A stretch of DNA of 64,000 nt from Neorhizobium vignae (GTDB lineage: Bacteria; Pseudomonadota; Alphaproteobacteria; Rhizobiales; Rhizobiaceae): positions 1 through 64,000 of the forward strand of contig NZ_JNNU01000015.1 in NCBI RefSeq assembly GCF_000732195.1, written 5' to 3'. The notes under the pieces were generated by a model. That model had not been told where the DNA came from, did no database searches, and saw nothing but the letters and a program-made list of their open reading frames with translations. Below, one piece after another: positions 34,149-44,091 of the stretch. The first letter of the stretch is position 1, and each line of letters begins with the position of its first letter. Position numbers and translations under genes: made by a program.

Positions 34149-34203
34149 TTGCGTCGGGACAAATATTTTGCAGAAAGAGGACGCTGTCGTTGATTTCGCA
34201 CAA
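34149..34203. promoter_or_regulatory. Possible anaeroboxes upstream of hemN
   Basis: Two TTG-N8-CAA elements: TTGCGTCGGGACAA (34149-34162) and TTGATTTCGCACAA (34190-34203). The second keeps the full left half TTGAT and the CAA of the right half, 58 bp before the hemN start. FNR/FixK control of hemN is usual in rhizobia, but these matches are imperfect. Confidence 0.35.
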
Positions 34204-34261
34204 AGAGAGGCGGCCGCGGGGCAGATAGATGCTTTCCGATGAAAACTGGAAAGGAGCCCAT

Positions 34262-35614
34262 ATGTCCGCGGCGATAATCGAGAAATATGGCGATGCGCGG
34301 TTGCCGCGCTACACGAGCTATCCGACGGCTCCGAACTTCAGCTCGGATTTCGACGCCCTCGACTATCCGGTCTGGCTCAAGCGGCTGCCCGAAGGACAAC
34401 CGACCTCGCTCTATATCCACATTCCCTTCTGTCGGTCGATGTGCTGGTATTGCGGCTGTCACACGACGATCACCGAGCGCGACAGGCCCATTCTCGACTA
34501 TATCGAGATCTTGCACCGGGAGATCGAGCTTCTGGCATCCGCTCGAGCCGACAGCTTCAGCCTCGGGGAAATCCATTTCGGCGGCGGCACGCCGACGATC
34601 ATCAAGCCGGATGAATTCATCGCGCTGATGGATGCGTTTCGCAACCGTCTCGGTTTTGCAAAGGTGGTCAATGCGGCGGTCGAAATCGATCCGCGCACCT
34701 TGACCCGAGAGATGGCGATGGCGCTCGGGGAGTCGGGCGTCACCCGCGCGAGCCTAGGCGTCCAGAGCTTCGACCCGACGGTCCAGAAGGCGATCAACCG
34801 CGTCCAGAGCGTCGAGACGACGATGGATGCGGTGGAGCATCTTCGCCATAACGACATCAACGCGATCAACTTCGACCTGATCTACGGGCTGCCGTTTCAG
34901 ACCGTCGAATCCTGCGTCGAGACGGTCGAAGCGGCCGTCAGCATGCGGCCGGACCGTCTTGCCGTCTTCGGTTACGCGCATGTCCCGAGCTTCAAGAAAC
35001 ACCAGCGTCTCATCGACGAGGCGGCGCTTCCCGACGCACGGGAGCGCGCGCTTCAGGCATCCGCGATATCAGACGCCCTGGTGGCGGCGGGCTATGTCAG
35101 GATCGGCCTCGATCATTTCGCGCTGCCCGGTGACGAGCTCTCGCTTGCGCAGGCCGAAGGCCGGCTGCACCGGAATTTCCAAGGGTACACGACGGATGCC
35201 TGCGAGGCGCTGATCGGGCTCGGTGCCTCCTCGATCGGCCGGTTGCCGCAGGGATATATCCAGAACGAGGTTCCGCCCGGCCTCTATGCGACGCGGGTTT
35301 CGAAAGGCGAACTGCCGGTCGCCAAGGGCTATCGCCTCACACTGGAAGACCGTCTGCGCGGCGAGGTGATCGAAAGGCTGATGTGCGACTTCGCGGTGGA
35401 TGTCGCCGCACTTGCGGCGGCGCACGGCTTCGATGCCGACCTTCTGTTGCGGGGCAATGATCGGCTGGATGAGCTTGAACGGGACGGGCTGATCGAGCGT
35501 CAGGGCGGGAATATCCGCGTCTCGGAGGATCACCGGTTCATCGTCAGAGCCGCAGCCTCCGCGTTCGATGCCTATCTGAACAAGAGCGGCAGGTCCTTCA
35601 GCAAGGCGGCATAG
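34262..35614 (+). CDS. hemN: Oxygen-independent coproporphyrinogen III dehydrogenase
   Basis: A 450-residue radical SAM enzyme of HemN length. AAGGAG sets the start at 34262, giving MSAAIIEKYGDARLPRYTSY, the true HemN N-terminus with the RYTSYPTAP motif. The [4Fe-4S]/SAM site is HIPFCRSMCWYCGCHT at about 58-73 (C-x3-C-x2-C plus the fourth Cys that marks genuine HemN). IHFGGGTPT follows at about 113-121, and QGYTTDACEALIGLGASSIG at about 314-333. It oxidises coproporphyrinogen III without O2, allowing haem synthesis under low oxygen. Neighbouring copper genes and DUF6522 fit a microaerobic or denitrification setting. Confidence 0.95.
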   Translation: MSAAIIEKYGDARLPRYTSYPTAPNFSSDFDALDYPVWLKRLPEGQPTSLYIHIPFCRSMCWYCGCHTTITERDRPILDYIEILHREIELLASARADSFSLGEIHFGGGTPTIIKPDEFIALMDAFRNRLGFAKVVNAAVEIDPRTLTREMAMALGESGVTRASLGVQSFDPTVQKAINRVQSVETTMDAVEHLRHNDINAINFDLIYGLPFQTVESCVETVEAAVSMRPDRLAVFGYAHVPSFKKHQRLIDEAALPDARERALQASAISDALVAAGYVRIGLDHFALPGDELSLAQAEGRLHRNFQGYTTDACEALIGLGASSIGRLPQGYIQNEVPPGLYATRVSKGELPVAKGYRLTLEDRLRGEVIERLMCDFAVDVAALAAAHGFDADLLLRGNDRLDELERDGLIERQGGNIRVSEDHRFIVRAAASAFDAYLNKSGRSFSKAA

Positions 35615-35656
35615 GGGCATTCAGCTCGTTCGATCGCCGCATGGGCCGTATCGGCG

Positions 35657-35932
35657 TCATGATCCGTTAGGTCGACCTCTGCCACGAACGAAGGTCACGG
35701 CTTCGTTTTGAACCTCGCCTTCATTGTTCAGGACGGCGCGCCACAGGCGGTTTCCGAGACGAACGCTCAGGCGGGACGTGCCGATGTCCTCAGCTTCGCC
35801 ACGCTCCACGGTGCTCGTCACGAGACCCTGGCGGATCCTCTGCCGGAATTCGTCGCGAGACAGCCCGAACCGGCCGGCGATCTCGCCGGACTCCAGGATA
35901 AAGTCGCCGTTCGGGTCGCGTTCGATATGCAT
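35657..35932 (-). CDS. DUF6522-like small protein
   Basis: A 91-residue protein preceded by AGGAAGAG. It starts MHIERDPNGDFILESGEIAG, has a short helix-turn region FGLSRDEFRQRIRQGLVTST at about 23-42 and RLSVRLGNRLWRAVLNNEGE at about 54-73. The pattern fits the DUF6522 family, found beside denitrification and haem genes in Rhizobiales. Convergent with hemN. Function unknown. Confidence 0.68.
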   Translation of the reverse strand: MHIERDPNGDFILESGEIAGRFGLSRDEFRQRIRQGLVTSTVERGEAEDIGTSRLSVRLGNRLWRAVLNNEGEVQNEAVTFVRGRGRPNGS

Positions 35933-36078
35933 CGCTCTTCCTCAGGTCGATGATGTTGAGGCGAGGTTCGCTGTTCAACGCTTTTTACGTTCTACGACAC
36001 TGATCGAAGTCATGGAAAGGTCTGGCCGACAACGATTTCGTCGCAAGTGTGCCGGTCGCCATGGCGAGCCGGCCTTAT

Positions 36079-37137
<1,059 letters not shown>

Positions 37138-37164
37138 GAAGTTCGATCCTGTTTGTGAGCCCGC

Positions 37165-38016
37165 TCAGCCGCCCTTGACCGCGCCGGCCGTCAGGCCTGC
37201 GACGATCTGCTTCTGGGCGAACAGGGTGAGTACCAGCACGGGGAGGGTGACGATCAGTGCGGCCGCTGCCAGCGGCCCCCAGCTGACCTGTTCGAAGGAA
37301 AGCATGTTGTAGACGGCGACCGGCAGCGTTCGCGTGGTGCGGCTTGCAAGCACGATGCCGAAGACGAAGTTGTTCCAGGAGAAGATGAGCGCCAGGATGA
37401 AGGCAACCACGATGCCGGGCTTGGCGATCGGCAGCGCCACGAGGCGGAACACCTGCCAGGGCGTCGCGCCGTCGATGCTGGCGGCCTCCTCGAGTTCCAT
37501 CGGCGTCGTCTCGAAATAACCGATCATGATCCACACGACGATCGGCACGGTGACGACGAGATGGATGATGATCTGCGGCCAGAGCGTGCCGAGCAGGTTC
37601 AGCCACTGGAACAGCAGGAAGAGCGGAATGAGGAAGGAAAGGCCGGGCGTCATGCGGGCGATCATGATGACGATCGCCGCCTTCTCCGCCTTCAGCCGTG
37701 CGATGCCGTAGCCCGCCGGCACGCCGATGATGAGCGCCAGCAGCGTCGCGGCCCCCGTCACCAGCACGGAGTTCCAGAAATACAGGAAGAAATTGTTCTC
37801 GCGGAACACCTGCACATAGTTCGACCAGGCGAAGTTTTCCGGAATGAGGATCGGCGGATAGGCGCCGTTGTCGATCTCGTATTTGAGCGACAGCGAGATC
37901 ATCCAGAGGAAGAACAGCACGACCGGCGACACCATGACGAGGGCCGCGAACAACAGGCCGATGCGATCGAGGGTCCTGCGTCTTATGAGGGGGCGTTTGG
38001 TGAGAGGGCGTTCCAT
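37165..38016 (-). CDS. CUT1 sugar ABC transporter permease 2 (MalG-like)
   Basis: A 283-residue permease with six membrane helices. The EAA-type coupling loop is MELEEAASIDGATPWQVFRL at about 189-208, followed by VALPIAKPGIVVAFILALIF. The ATG at 38016 shares its A with the TGA of the preceding permease (TGATG). A longer open frame back to 38817 runs out of frame through that permease and is not real. Carries out sugar translocation with its partner. Confidence 0.92.
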   Translation of the reverse strand: MERPLTKRPLIRRRTLDRIGLLFAALVMVSPVVLFFLWMISLSLKYEIDNGAYPPILIPENFAWSNYVQVFRENNFFLYFWNSVLVTGAATLLALIIGVPAGYGIARLKAEKAAIVIMIARMTPGLSFLIPLFLLFQWLNLLGTLWPQIIIHLVVTVPIVVWIMIGYFETTPMELEEAASIDGATPWQVFRLVALPIAKPGIVVAFILALIFSWNNFVFGIVLASRTTRTLPVAVYNMLSFEQVSWGPLAAAALIVTLPVLVLTLFAQKQIVAGLTAGAVKGG

Positions 38017-38951
38017 CAGCGCGTCTCCATGTCCGACCAGTTCGTCCGTGCGCGGACCATCATCAGCACGAGGGAGAGCGCGACGATGATCACGAAGAAG
38101 ACGACCGCCATCGCCGAGCCGTAGCCGATGTCGTAGTATGAGAAGGCGGTGTTGTAGAGGTAGATGTTGATCGTCTCGGACGCCGTGCCGGGCCCGCCTT
38201 GCGTCATCGCGTAGATGATGTCGAAGCTCTTGATCGCGTCGATCGCGCGGATGATGACGCCGATCATCAGGAAAGGTGCGATCATCGGAAGCGTCAGGTA
38301 GCGGAATTTCTGCCAGGCGTTGGCGCCGTCGATCTCCGCGCTTTCGTAGGGCTCGCGCGGGAGCGAGGCGAGGCCGCCGAGCACGATCAGCATGATCAGC
38401 GGCGTCCATTGCCAGGTTTCGACGAGGACCAGCGAGGGGATGACGCTGTAACGGTTGTAGATCCATTCCTGCGGGCCGATGCCGACCAGCGACAGGAGAT
38501 AGTTGAGCACGCCGAGCTGCGGATGGAACATCATGGTCCAGACGAGTGCGATGGCGACCGGGGTCGCCATCATCGGCATGACGAAGACGCCGCGCAGGAA
38601 GCCTCTCAGCGGAAATTGAGCATCGAAGATGAGTGCTGCGAGCGTGCCGAGAAACAGCGGCGCCACGACCGCGAGCACGGTAAAGATCAGCGTGTGCCAG
38701 AGCGATTCCCAGAAGCGGAAATCGGTCGCCAGCCGGATGTAGTTGTCCAGCCCGGCAAAGGTCTGCTCCTGTCCCAGCGTCCAGCTGTTCACGCTCATCC
38801 AGAGGGTGAACACCCACGGGAAGACGATGACCGCGCCGATAACGATGAGGGCGGGAACGACGAAAGGCCAGTAGTTGGGAGCAAGCCTATTTGGCTTGCT
38901 CCTCTTGTTGGCGGTTTCCGTCCGTGCTGTTTCGATGCTCACGGAGGCCAT
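38016..38951 (-). CDS. CUT1 sugar ABC transporter permease 1 (MalF/UgpA-like)
   Basis: A 311-residue six-helix permease. The N-terminus has a basic stretch (TANKRSKPNRLAPNYWP) before the first helix FVVPALIVIGAVIVFPWVFT. EAA loop: EPYESAEIDGANAWQKFRYL at about 210-229, then TLPMIAPFLMIGV. Its start overlaps the binding-protein stop (TAATG) and its stop overlaps the next ATG, so the membrane parts are translationally coupled. No hairpin separates it from the binding protein, unlike the other three importers here. Confidence 0.92.
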   Translation of the reverse strand: MASVSIETARTETANKRSKPNRLAPNYWPFVVPALIVIGAVIVFPWVFTLWMSVNSWTLGQEQTFAGLDNYIRLATDFRFWESLWHTLIFTVLAVVAPLFLGTLAALIFDAQFPLRGFLRGVFVMPMMATPVAIALVWTMMFHPQLGVLNYLLSLVGIGPQEWIYNRYSVIPSLVLVETWQWTPLIMLIVLGGLASLPREPYESAEIDGANAWQKFRYLTLPMIAPFLMIGVIIRAIDAIKSFDIIYAMTQGGPGTASETINIYLYNTAFSYYDIGYGSAMAVVFFVIIVALSLVLMMVRARTNWSDMETR

Positions 38952-40282
38952 TATCCCTCGCTCTTGGCAAGCACCGGTTCGAACTGTGCCGTTGCCGTCT
39001 TGAGTTCCGTCGCCGGGTCGGCACCGCCGATCATGTTGGTCAGGCCGACGCCGTAGATGTCGCGGAATTCCGTGACCGGGATGATGACCGGCAGCGCAAG
39101 CTGCGACACCTTGCCGGAAGCGGCAACCGCATCAACCCATGCGCTCGGCATGGTGACACCCTTGCGGACTTCCGCATCGGCGAGGATCGACTGGCGGAAG
39201 GGAACGCCGGCACCGGCCTGCAGCAGGCGTGCCCCCATCTCCTTCGAGATGACCCACTGGCAGAACAGATAGGCCGCTTCCTTCTTCTGGCTCCCCGCGG
39301 TGACGCCGATGCCGTCGCCGGTCGTGGCGGCTGCCTGCGCCTTCGGTCCCTTCGGCATGACGCCGTAACCGACCTTGCCGACGACGCGCGACTTCTGCGG
39401 GTCTTCGAGCGGCGGAGCAAATCCGACGCCGTCCAGCCACATGCCGACCTTGCCCTGCAGGAAGGCCGACTGGGATTCCGCCCAGTTGAAGCCGGAAATG
39501 CCGGCCGGTGCCGATTTGGTCATCAGGCGCTGGTAAAGCTTGGCGGCTTCGACGGCCTCGTCGGAGGTCGTGCGCAGCTTGCCATCCGGACCGAGGGGCG
39601 TCGCGCCATAACCGAGCATGAGCGTCGTCCAGACCGGAACGTTGGCGTTCTTCAGGCCGCGGGCGACGAAACCGTAGGTATTGGTGCTCTTGTCGGTCAG
39701 CGCTTCGGCTGCCGCCGCCATCTCGTCGAAGGTCTTGGGGTAGGCGAGGCCCTTCTTCTCGAAGAGCTCCTTGTTCCAGTAGACGATCCAGTAGTCGACC
39801 GAGAAGGGCAGGGAGCGCAGCTTGCCGTCCTTGTCCTTGGCAAAAGTGAGGCCGGCTTCGGCGAAATCGCTTTCGGTCAGCGACGGGTCGGTGAGCGTCG
39901 GATCTTTCAGGAAGCCGCTGATATCGGCAAGCCAACCGCCCTTTTCGAACTGGCGCTTCTGGACGTGGTAGCTGAGGTGGATGACGTCGAAGCTCGGCTT
40001 GCCGGACGAGAGCTCGATCGTCGCCTTCTGGCGCTGCTGCTGTTCGGGGGTCGCTTCGGCATTGACCTTGATACCGGTCAGTGCCTCGAACTCGGCCAGA
40101 TACTTGATGACGGTGTCGCCGCGCGGGCTTTTGACGAGGTTCACTTCCAGCGTGGTGCCGGCAAAGCGCTTCCAGTCGACGGCGGCCGATGCCGGGCGCG
40201 AACCGACCAGTCCGGCGGCGCCGAGCGCGGCCGAGCCGGCCAGGAAGCTGCGGCGGGTGGGCTTCCAGAACGAAGATGACAT
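38951..40282 (-). CDS. CUT1 sugar ABC transporter substrate-binding protein
   Basis: A 443-residue extracellular sugar-binding protein of the SBP_bac_1 family. A Tat signal is present (PTRRSFLAGSAALGAAGLVG, cleavage near PASA). The mature protein has the usual FAGTTLEVNLVKSPRGDTVI start and AAVTTGDGIGVTAGSQKKEA-like C-lobe segment (here AAATTGDGIGVTAGSQKKEA at about 310-329). Tat export suggests folding in the cytoplasm. The neighbouring aldolase and GntR genes suggest a sugar-acid or keto-sugar ligand, but the ligand cannot be named from sequence. Confidence 0.9.
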   Translation of the reverse strand: MSSSFWKPTRRSFLAGSAALGAAGLVGSRPASAAVDWKRFAGTTLEVNLVKSPRGDTVIKYLAEFEALTGIKVNAEATPEQQQRQKATIELSSGKPSFDVIHLSYHVQKRQFEKGGWLADISGFLKDPTLTDPSLTESDFAEAGLTFAKDKDGKLRSLPFSVDYWIVYWNKELFEKKGLAYPKTFDEMAAAAEALTDKSTNTYGFVARGLKNANVPVWTTLMLGYGATPLGPDGKLRTTSDEAVEAAKLYQRLMTKSAPAGISGFNWAESQSAFLQGKVGMWLDGVGFAPPLEDPQKSRVVGKVGYGVMPKGPKAQAAATTGDGIGVTAGSQKKEAAYLFCQWVISKEMGARLLQAGAGVPFRQSILADAEVRKGVTMPSAWVDAVAASGKVSQLALPVIIPVTEFRDIYGVGLTNMIGGADPATELKTATAQFEPVLAKSEG

Positions 40283-40331
40283 GCTATTTCCTCCTCCTAT
40301 GCGCCGGATACCCTTGTCTCCGGCTCTTTTT

Positions 40332-41012
40332 CTAAAGTCTGATCGCGCGATCCCTCGCGTGATTGATATGGGCGACGAGTGCCGCGACCGCTTCCTCCAC
40401 GGAGCGCCGCTCGATCGCTTCGAGCACTTTCAGATGCTCGTTCATGACGGGGCCGACCCGGCCGTCGATGCGGAACCGCTCCTGCTTGATCAGCCGCATC
40501 TTGATGGAATTCACCCGGTAGACGTTCGAAATGATCGTGTTGCCGAGCGCATCGATGAAGGCGTCGTGCATGCCCCAGTCGACCGCCTGCGCATGGAGCT
40601 CCAGCTCGCGGCTGTCATTGCCGTCCTGGATAGCCTGGACGATCTCGCGATGCTCCTTCAAAAGCCTGGCGACCGCCTGATCGGAGGCCGAACGGGTGAA
40701 AAGCGCAACGGCTTCCTTTTCCAGGAAGACGCGAAGCTGGAAGGCTTCACGGATGAGGTTGAGGTCGATATGGGCGATCTGCAGCCCGCGTTGCGGTACG
40801 GTCTTGATCAGCCCCTCGGCCTCGAGCCTCGGCACGAGTTCACGGATGGCGCCCAGCGTCAGGCCCGTCAATTCCACCAGCCGACGCTGCGAGACGAACT
40901 GGCCCGGGCGAACGTCACGCGCCAGAAGATGGCGCGTGAAGCTCTCGTAAGCCTTCTCCCTCAGCGTAGACGGCTCCTCGACCGGACTTTCCGTTGGGGG
41001 CGCCTGATCCAT
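40332..41012 (-). CDS. GntR-family (FCD domain) regulator A
   Basis: A 226-residue regulator. The start at 41012 is the first ATG with a usable AAAGGCGG site; a longer open frame to 41381 is antisense-type sequence over the aldolase. The winged helix is AYESFTRHLLARDVRPGQFV then SQRRLVELTGLTLGAIRELV at about 25-64, and the FCD effector domain follows (FQLRVFLEKEAVALF). It closely resembles the regulator at 44092 (shared RPGQFVSQR, GAIREL/GALREL, PQRGLQI/PQRGIQI). It lies between the aldolase at 41018 (5 nt away) and the CUT1 importer and probably controls both. Confidence 0.88.
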   Translation of the reverse strand: MDQAPPTESPVEEPSTLREKAYESFTRHLLARDVRPGQFVSQRRLVELTGLTLGAIRELVPRLEAEGLIKTVPQRGLQIAHIDLNLIREAFQLRVFLEKEAVALFTRSASDQAVARLLKEHREIVQAIQDGNDSRELELHAQAVDWGMHDAFIDALGNTIISNVYRVNSIKMRLIKQERFRIDGRVGPVMNEHLKVLEAIERRSVEEAVAALVAHINHARDRAIRL

Positions 41013-41017
41013 GGTTT

Positions 41018-41896
41018 TCAGGCCGCCTTTGAACGGAACAGGGTGTCGAAGGCCGACACCAGCAGGCGCCGACCCTCGTCGGTGATCGAAACAAGCGGCG
41101 GCCGCACCGTCAGCCACGACGGATCGTTCGAAAGATGGGCGATCATCACCTTCACGGCCGGAATGACGGGATATTTCAGCAATTCCACGACGAGATCGAC
41201 AATCCGCTGATCGTCCTCGCCATCCACGGCCATGCGGCGGACTTCGCGCGGGGCGAAATTTGCGACACCGGAGATCGCACCCTGTCCGCCGAGACGTACG
41301 CCCTGGGCCAGATGCCGCTCGTCGCCGATCAGGATGATGAGGTCGCCATGTTCCTTGAGCAGCTTCTCGGTGAAGGCCCATTCGCCGCCGGAATCCTTCA
41401 CCCCGGTGACAATGCCGGGAAATGCATGGCGAAGCCGGCCAATCAGCGCGTGGCTCAGCGGCACCATCGTGACCGACGGGATGTGGTAGACGATGATGTC
41501 ACGGGCCTTGTCGCCCAGAAGCGCGAATACGGTGGAGAACCAGCCGAACAGGCCTTCGTCGCTGACGTTCTTGAAATAGGAGGGCGGGGCCAGAAGAACG
41601 TTGCGCGCACCCATGGACAGGGCGTGTGCGGCCTGTTCAGCGGCGTCCCCGGCCGCATCGACAAGAACACCCGCAACGATCTGGCGCGGCGCGATGCCGC
41701 CGGAAATCATGGCGGCGAGGACCCTTTCCCGTTCGCCATCGCCGATCGAGGCGCCTTCACCGGTCGTGCCGAAAACCGTGACGCTGTCGCAGCCGGCATC
41801 GAGGCTGCGGCGAGCTTGGGCGACCATCGCGTCGAGCACGATCCTGCCGTCTTTGTCAAAAGGGGTCGCGAGTGCGACGGAGAGCCCGAAACTCAT
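41018..41896 (-). CDS. DHDPS/NAL-family aldolase or dehydratase A
   Basis: A 292-residue class I aldolase of the dihydrodipicolinate synthase superfamily. TVFGTTGEGAS at about 39-49 is the substrate-carboxylate loop, Tyr in IIVYHIPSV at about 131-139 and the Schiff-base Lys in TGVKDSGGEW at about 158-167 are in place. It is unlikely to be DapA itself, given its setting with a GntR regulator and a sugar importer; KDG aldolase, keto-deoxy sugar-acid dehydratase or similar is expected. The GGAGG upstream is 14 nt from the ATG, unusually far. A TGTT-CC-AACA palindrome at 41922-41931 lies in its leader. Confidence 0.85.
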   Translation of the reverse strand: MSFGLSVALATPFDKDGRIVLDAMVAQARRSLDAGCDSVTVFGTTGEGASIGDGERERVLAAMISGGIAPRQIVAGVLVDAAGDAAEQAAHALSMGARNVLLAPPSYFKNVSDEGLFGWFSTVFALLGDKARDIIVYHIPSVTMVPLSHALIGRLRHAFPGIVTGVKDSGGEWAFTEKLLKEHGDLIILIGDERHLAQGVRLGGQGAISGVANFAPREVRRMAVDGEDDQRIVDLVVELLKYPVIPAVKVMIAHLSNDPSWLTVRPPLVSITDEGRRLLVSAFDTLFRSKAA

Positions 41897-42170
41897 GTTG
41901 GTTTATTTATCCTCCCGGTATTGTTCCAACATTTGCATACTGACATGTTAGAAATCAAGTAAGTAATTTGATTGGAGTTGAGGTGTGATCATTGGCTACT
42001 GTTCGTTGATGGATCCCAGCGGCGTTCGGTCTCTTCCCCGGAAAGGAGGTGGCTTGGCAGCGAGCCCTGCAGCCCCCACCCCGGCCGCGTCGAACACGCT
42101 GCTTGCGCACCTCCCGTCCCGACATCGACGCTGACGAAATTACGTCATCGCCAAATCCCCCAAGGTCGCG

Positions 42171-42908
42171 TCAGCTCAGGTCGAGGACGAACCGCTGTCC
42201 GCCCATGTTCACTTCGATTCTCCCCGGCTCGGCGACCGGGATCAGTCCGCACAACGTGCCCGTCGTCATCACCTGTCCGGCCTTGAGCATGGAGAAGGAG
42301 GAGAGCTGGTTCTGGTTTGCCAGCACGACCATGGTCTTCAGCGGGTCGCCATCGGCATGCGCCGCCGGCTTGTCGAAGCCGACCTGTCCGTTGATGATAA
42401 CCGACAACTGACCGATCGACGCGCCCTCGTCCAGCAGGCTCCGATCCAGCGACGGGCCAAGGACATAGCCGATATTGCTCATCATGTCGGCGGCGGCGAG
42501 GGCCGGATCGCCCCGGGAGCCGCCCTGGTAACGGCTGCGGAGAAGTTCCACGCCGATCCGTACCGAACCGATCGCGTCGACGATATCCTGGCGGGTCACC
42601 TTGCCCTCGCTGGCCACGACATCCTTGGTCAGCACGAAAGCCAGTTCCACTTCCACCGAAATGCCCGGCTGGTGGGCATGGCCGGTTTCCTCATTGACGA
42701 ACAGAAGCGGTGCGCTCTGGCAGAAATCGCCCTTCAGGGTGAGCTTGGCGCCCTTGAACGGCTGGCCGAGCGCGCGAAACACATCGGTCTGTACCGTATA
42801 GGCATCCGCCAGGGGCAGCCCGAGAAAGGGCTCCGGTTCAAACACGGTCCTCGACAGGATGGAATTGCGGATGGCAGTCGCGAGGCGGGCCGGGAGCGTG
42901 TCGGGCAT
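42171..42908 (-). CDS. FAH/2-keto-4-pentenoate-hydratase-family protein
   Basis: A 245-residue protein. Start 42908 follows AAGGAAA; the upstream frame to 43010 has no site. Family features: LPLADAYTVQTDVFRALGQP at about 32-51, the metal-site Glu pair in GISVEVELAFVL at about 83-94, and SFSMLKAGQVMTTGTLCGLI at about 206-225 (MhpD/HpaH-like). Such enzymes hydrate or decarboxylate 2-keto-enoic acids or split fumarylacetoacetate-like substrates. It lies between the two DHDPS-GntR modules, so it may act in the same sugar-acid route (for example on a 2-keto-3-deoxy acid). Single gene with about 270 nt of leader on the aldolase side. Confidence 0.82.
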   Translation of the reverse strand: MPDTLPARLATAIRNSILSRTVFEPEPFLGLPLADAYTVQTDVFRALGQPFKGAKLTLKGDFCQSAPLLFVNEETGHAHQPGISVEVELAFVLTKDVVASEGKVTRQDIVDAIGSVRIGVELLRSRYQGGSRGDPALAAADMMSNIGYVLGPSLDRSLLDEGASIGQLSVIINGQVGFDKPAAHADGDPLKTMVVLANQNQLSSFSMLKAGQVMTTGTLCGLIPVAEPGRIEVNMGGQRFVLDLS

Positions 42909-43105
42909 AGCGTCAGTTTCCTTGGTTCGAGATGAAAGCTTGAGGCAGTCACGATCAGTACCCATAGCCGAGCATTGAGGGCATCCTAACAAAATCAATC
43001 GAGCCGGCACACTTCAAATATCCCCCCCGGCAGTAGCGCATCCGTTCCTCCATCGCCAATCCCGGGCGCAACATGCCGCAGCCGGCGACTGATGTAAATA
43101 TATAT

Positions 43106-43139
43106 TTGACGACTGATAACTACATTGATTATATCAGTC
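43106..43139 (+). promoter_or_regulatory. Promoter with operator-like inverted repeat before aldolase B
   Basis: TTGACG (43106-43111) and TTATAT (43129-43134) form a promoter with 17-bp spacing. GACTGATA (43111-43118) and TATCAGTC (43132-43139) are perfect inverted arms that overlap both elements. A GntR repressor bound here would block transcription; the downstream GntR at 44092 is the likely ligand. Confidence 0.55.
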
Positions 43140-43159
43140 CTATAACGAGGAACCAGTTT

Positions 43160-44059
43160 ATGTCGAATGCAGCGCTTAAGGGCATTGTTGCCGCCTCCGT
43201 CACGCCGGTGACGACCGATTTCCGTATCGATACCGTCCGGCTGAAGGCGCATATCGACCGTCTCCTGGCAAATGGCTGCAGCTTCATTTCGACGTTCGGC
43301 ACGACGGGCGAAGGCGCATCTTTTTCGACCACCCAGAAGCTCGAAGCTCTCGAAACGCTGAAGGCGGGCGGGGTGGATATGGACCGTCAGCTGCCGGCGA
43401 TCATGACCGCGAGTTTCGATGATGCGGTCACGTCGCTGATCGCCTATGGAGACCTTGGCTGTCGCGCAGCCCTGGTCCTGCCGCCCTTCTATTATGGTGC
43501 GAGCGAGGATGGCGTTGCGGCTTTCTTCGATGCGCTGATCGAGCGTACCAAGGCGCATACGGCAATCGACCTCGTGCTCTACAACATCCCGCAGCTCAGC
43601 CGGGTCCGCTTCACGCAGCAGCTGATCGCGGCCCTGATGCGCAAGCATGGCAGCCGCATCGCCGGGATCAAGGATTCGACCGGGGATCTCGACAACGGAC
43701 TGATGCTGGTGAAGTCCTTCCCGGAACTTGCCGTCTTCACGGGCGACGACCGGGTTCTGCCCACGCTCGTCAAGGCTGGAGGCGCCGGGATGATCGGCGG
43801 CATGCCGAACCTCTTTGCCGGCGACCTGAAGGCTCTTTACGACAATCCCGACGATGCCGGCATTCTGGAGAAGCAGTCGCGGCGCATCGAGGCAGTGGAT
43901 GCCTACGGATCGCTCGTTGCCCTCAAGGCGGCTCTTGCCCATTATCGCAACGACGAAAGTCTGGCATATGCGGTGCCGCCTCTGGTTGCTCTCAGCCAGC
44001 GCGATCGTGTTATGCTCATTGAATTGTTTGAGCGGACGGGTTATCGCGCCGCTGCTTGA
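43160..44059 (+). CDS. DHDPS/NAL-family aldolase or dehydratase B
   Basis: A 299-residue class I aldolase. Start 43160 has a GAGG site; an upstream frame from 43073 spans the promoter and is rejected. STFGTTGEGAS at about 42-52, LVLYNIPQL at about 141-149 and Schiff-base Lys in AGIKDSTGD at about 172-180 are intact. It is homologous to the protein at 41018 but has an extra C-terminal helical segment (LVALSQRDRVMLIELFERTG). Followed 32 nt later by its GntR partner, the same gene order as the 41018/40332 module. Confidence 0.85.
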   Translation: MSNAALKGIVAASVTPVTTDFRIDTVRLKAHIDRLLANGCSFISTFGTTGEGASFSTTQKLEALETLKAGGVDMDRQLPAIMTASFDDAVTSLIAYGDLGCRAALVLPPFYYGASEDGVAAFFDALIERTKAHTAIDLVLYNIPQLSRVRFTQQLIAALMRKHGSRIAGIKDSTGDLDNGLMLVKSFPELAVFTGDDRVLPTLVKAGGAGMIGGMPNLFAGDLKALYDNPDDAGILEKQSRRIEAVDAYGSLVALKAALAHYRNDESLAYAVPPLVALSQRDRVMLIELFERTGYRAAA

Positions 44060-44091
44060 CCCGCCCGGTGCATGCCGGCGATAGGAGACAG

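Larger units (their letters stand above)
33909..34261. other. Intergenic region with nnrS relic and hemN leader
   Basis: The 353 nt between the copper importer and hemN carry no intact gene. They contain a minus-strand fragment resembling the end of nnrS (33960-34126) and two weak TTG-N8-CAA elements near 34149 and 34190. No terminator is visible for the copper operon. Confidence 0.5.

Noticed and set aside
37165-38817. A 550-residue open frame ending in the second CUT1 permease
   Set aside because: The N-terminal half is out of frame across the first permease; the TGATG overlap at 38016 gives the real start.
42885-43160. A longer start for aldolase B at 43073
   Set aside because: It would translate through a good promoter and operator; the ATG at 43160 has its own GAGG site and gives the expected N-terminus.
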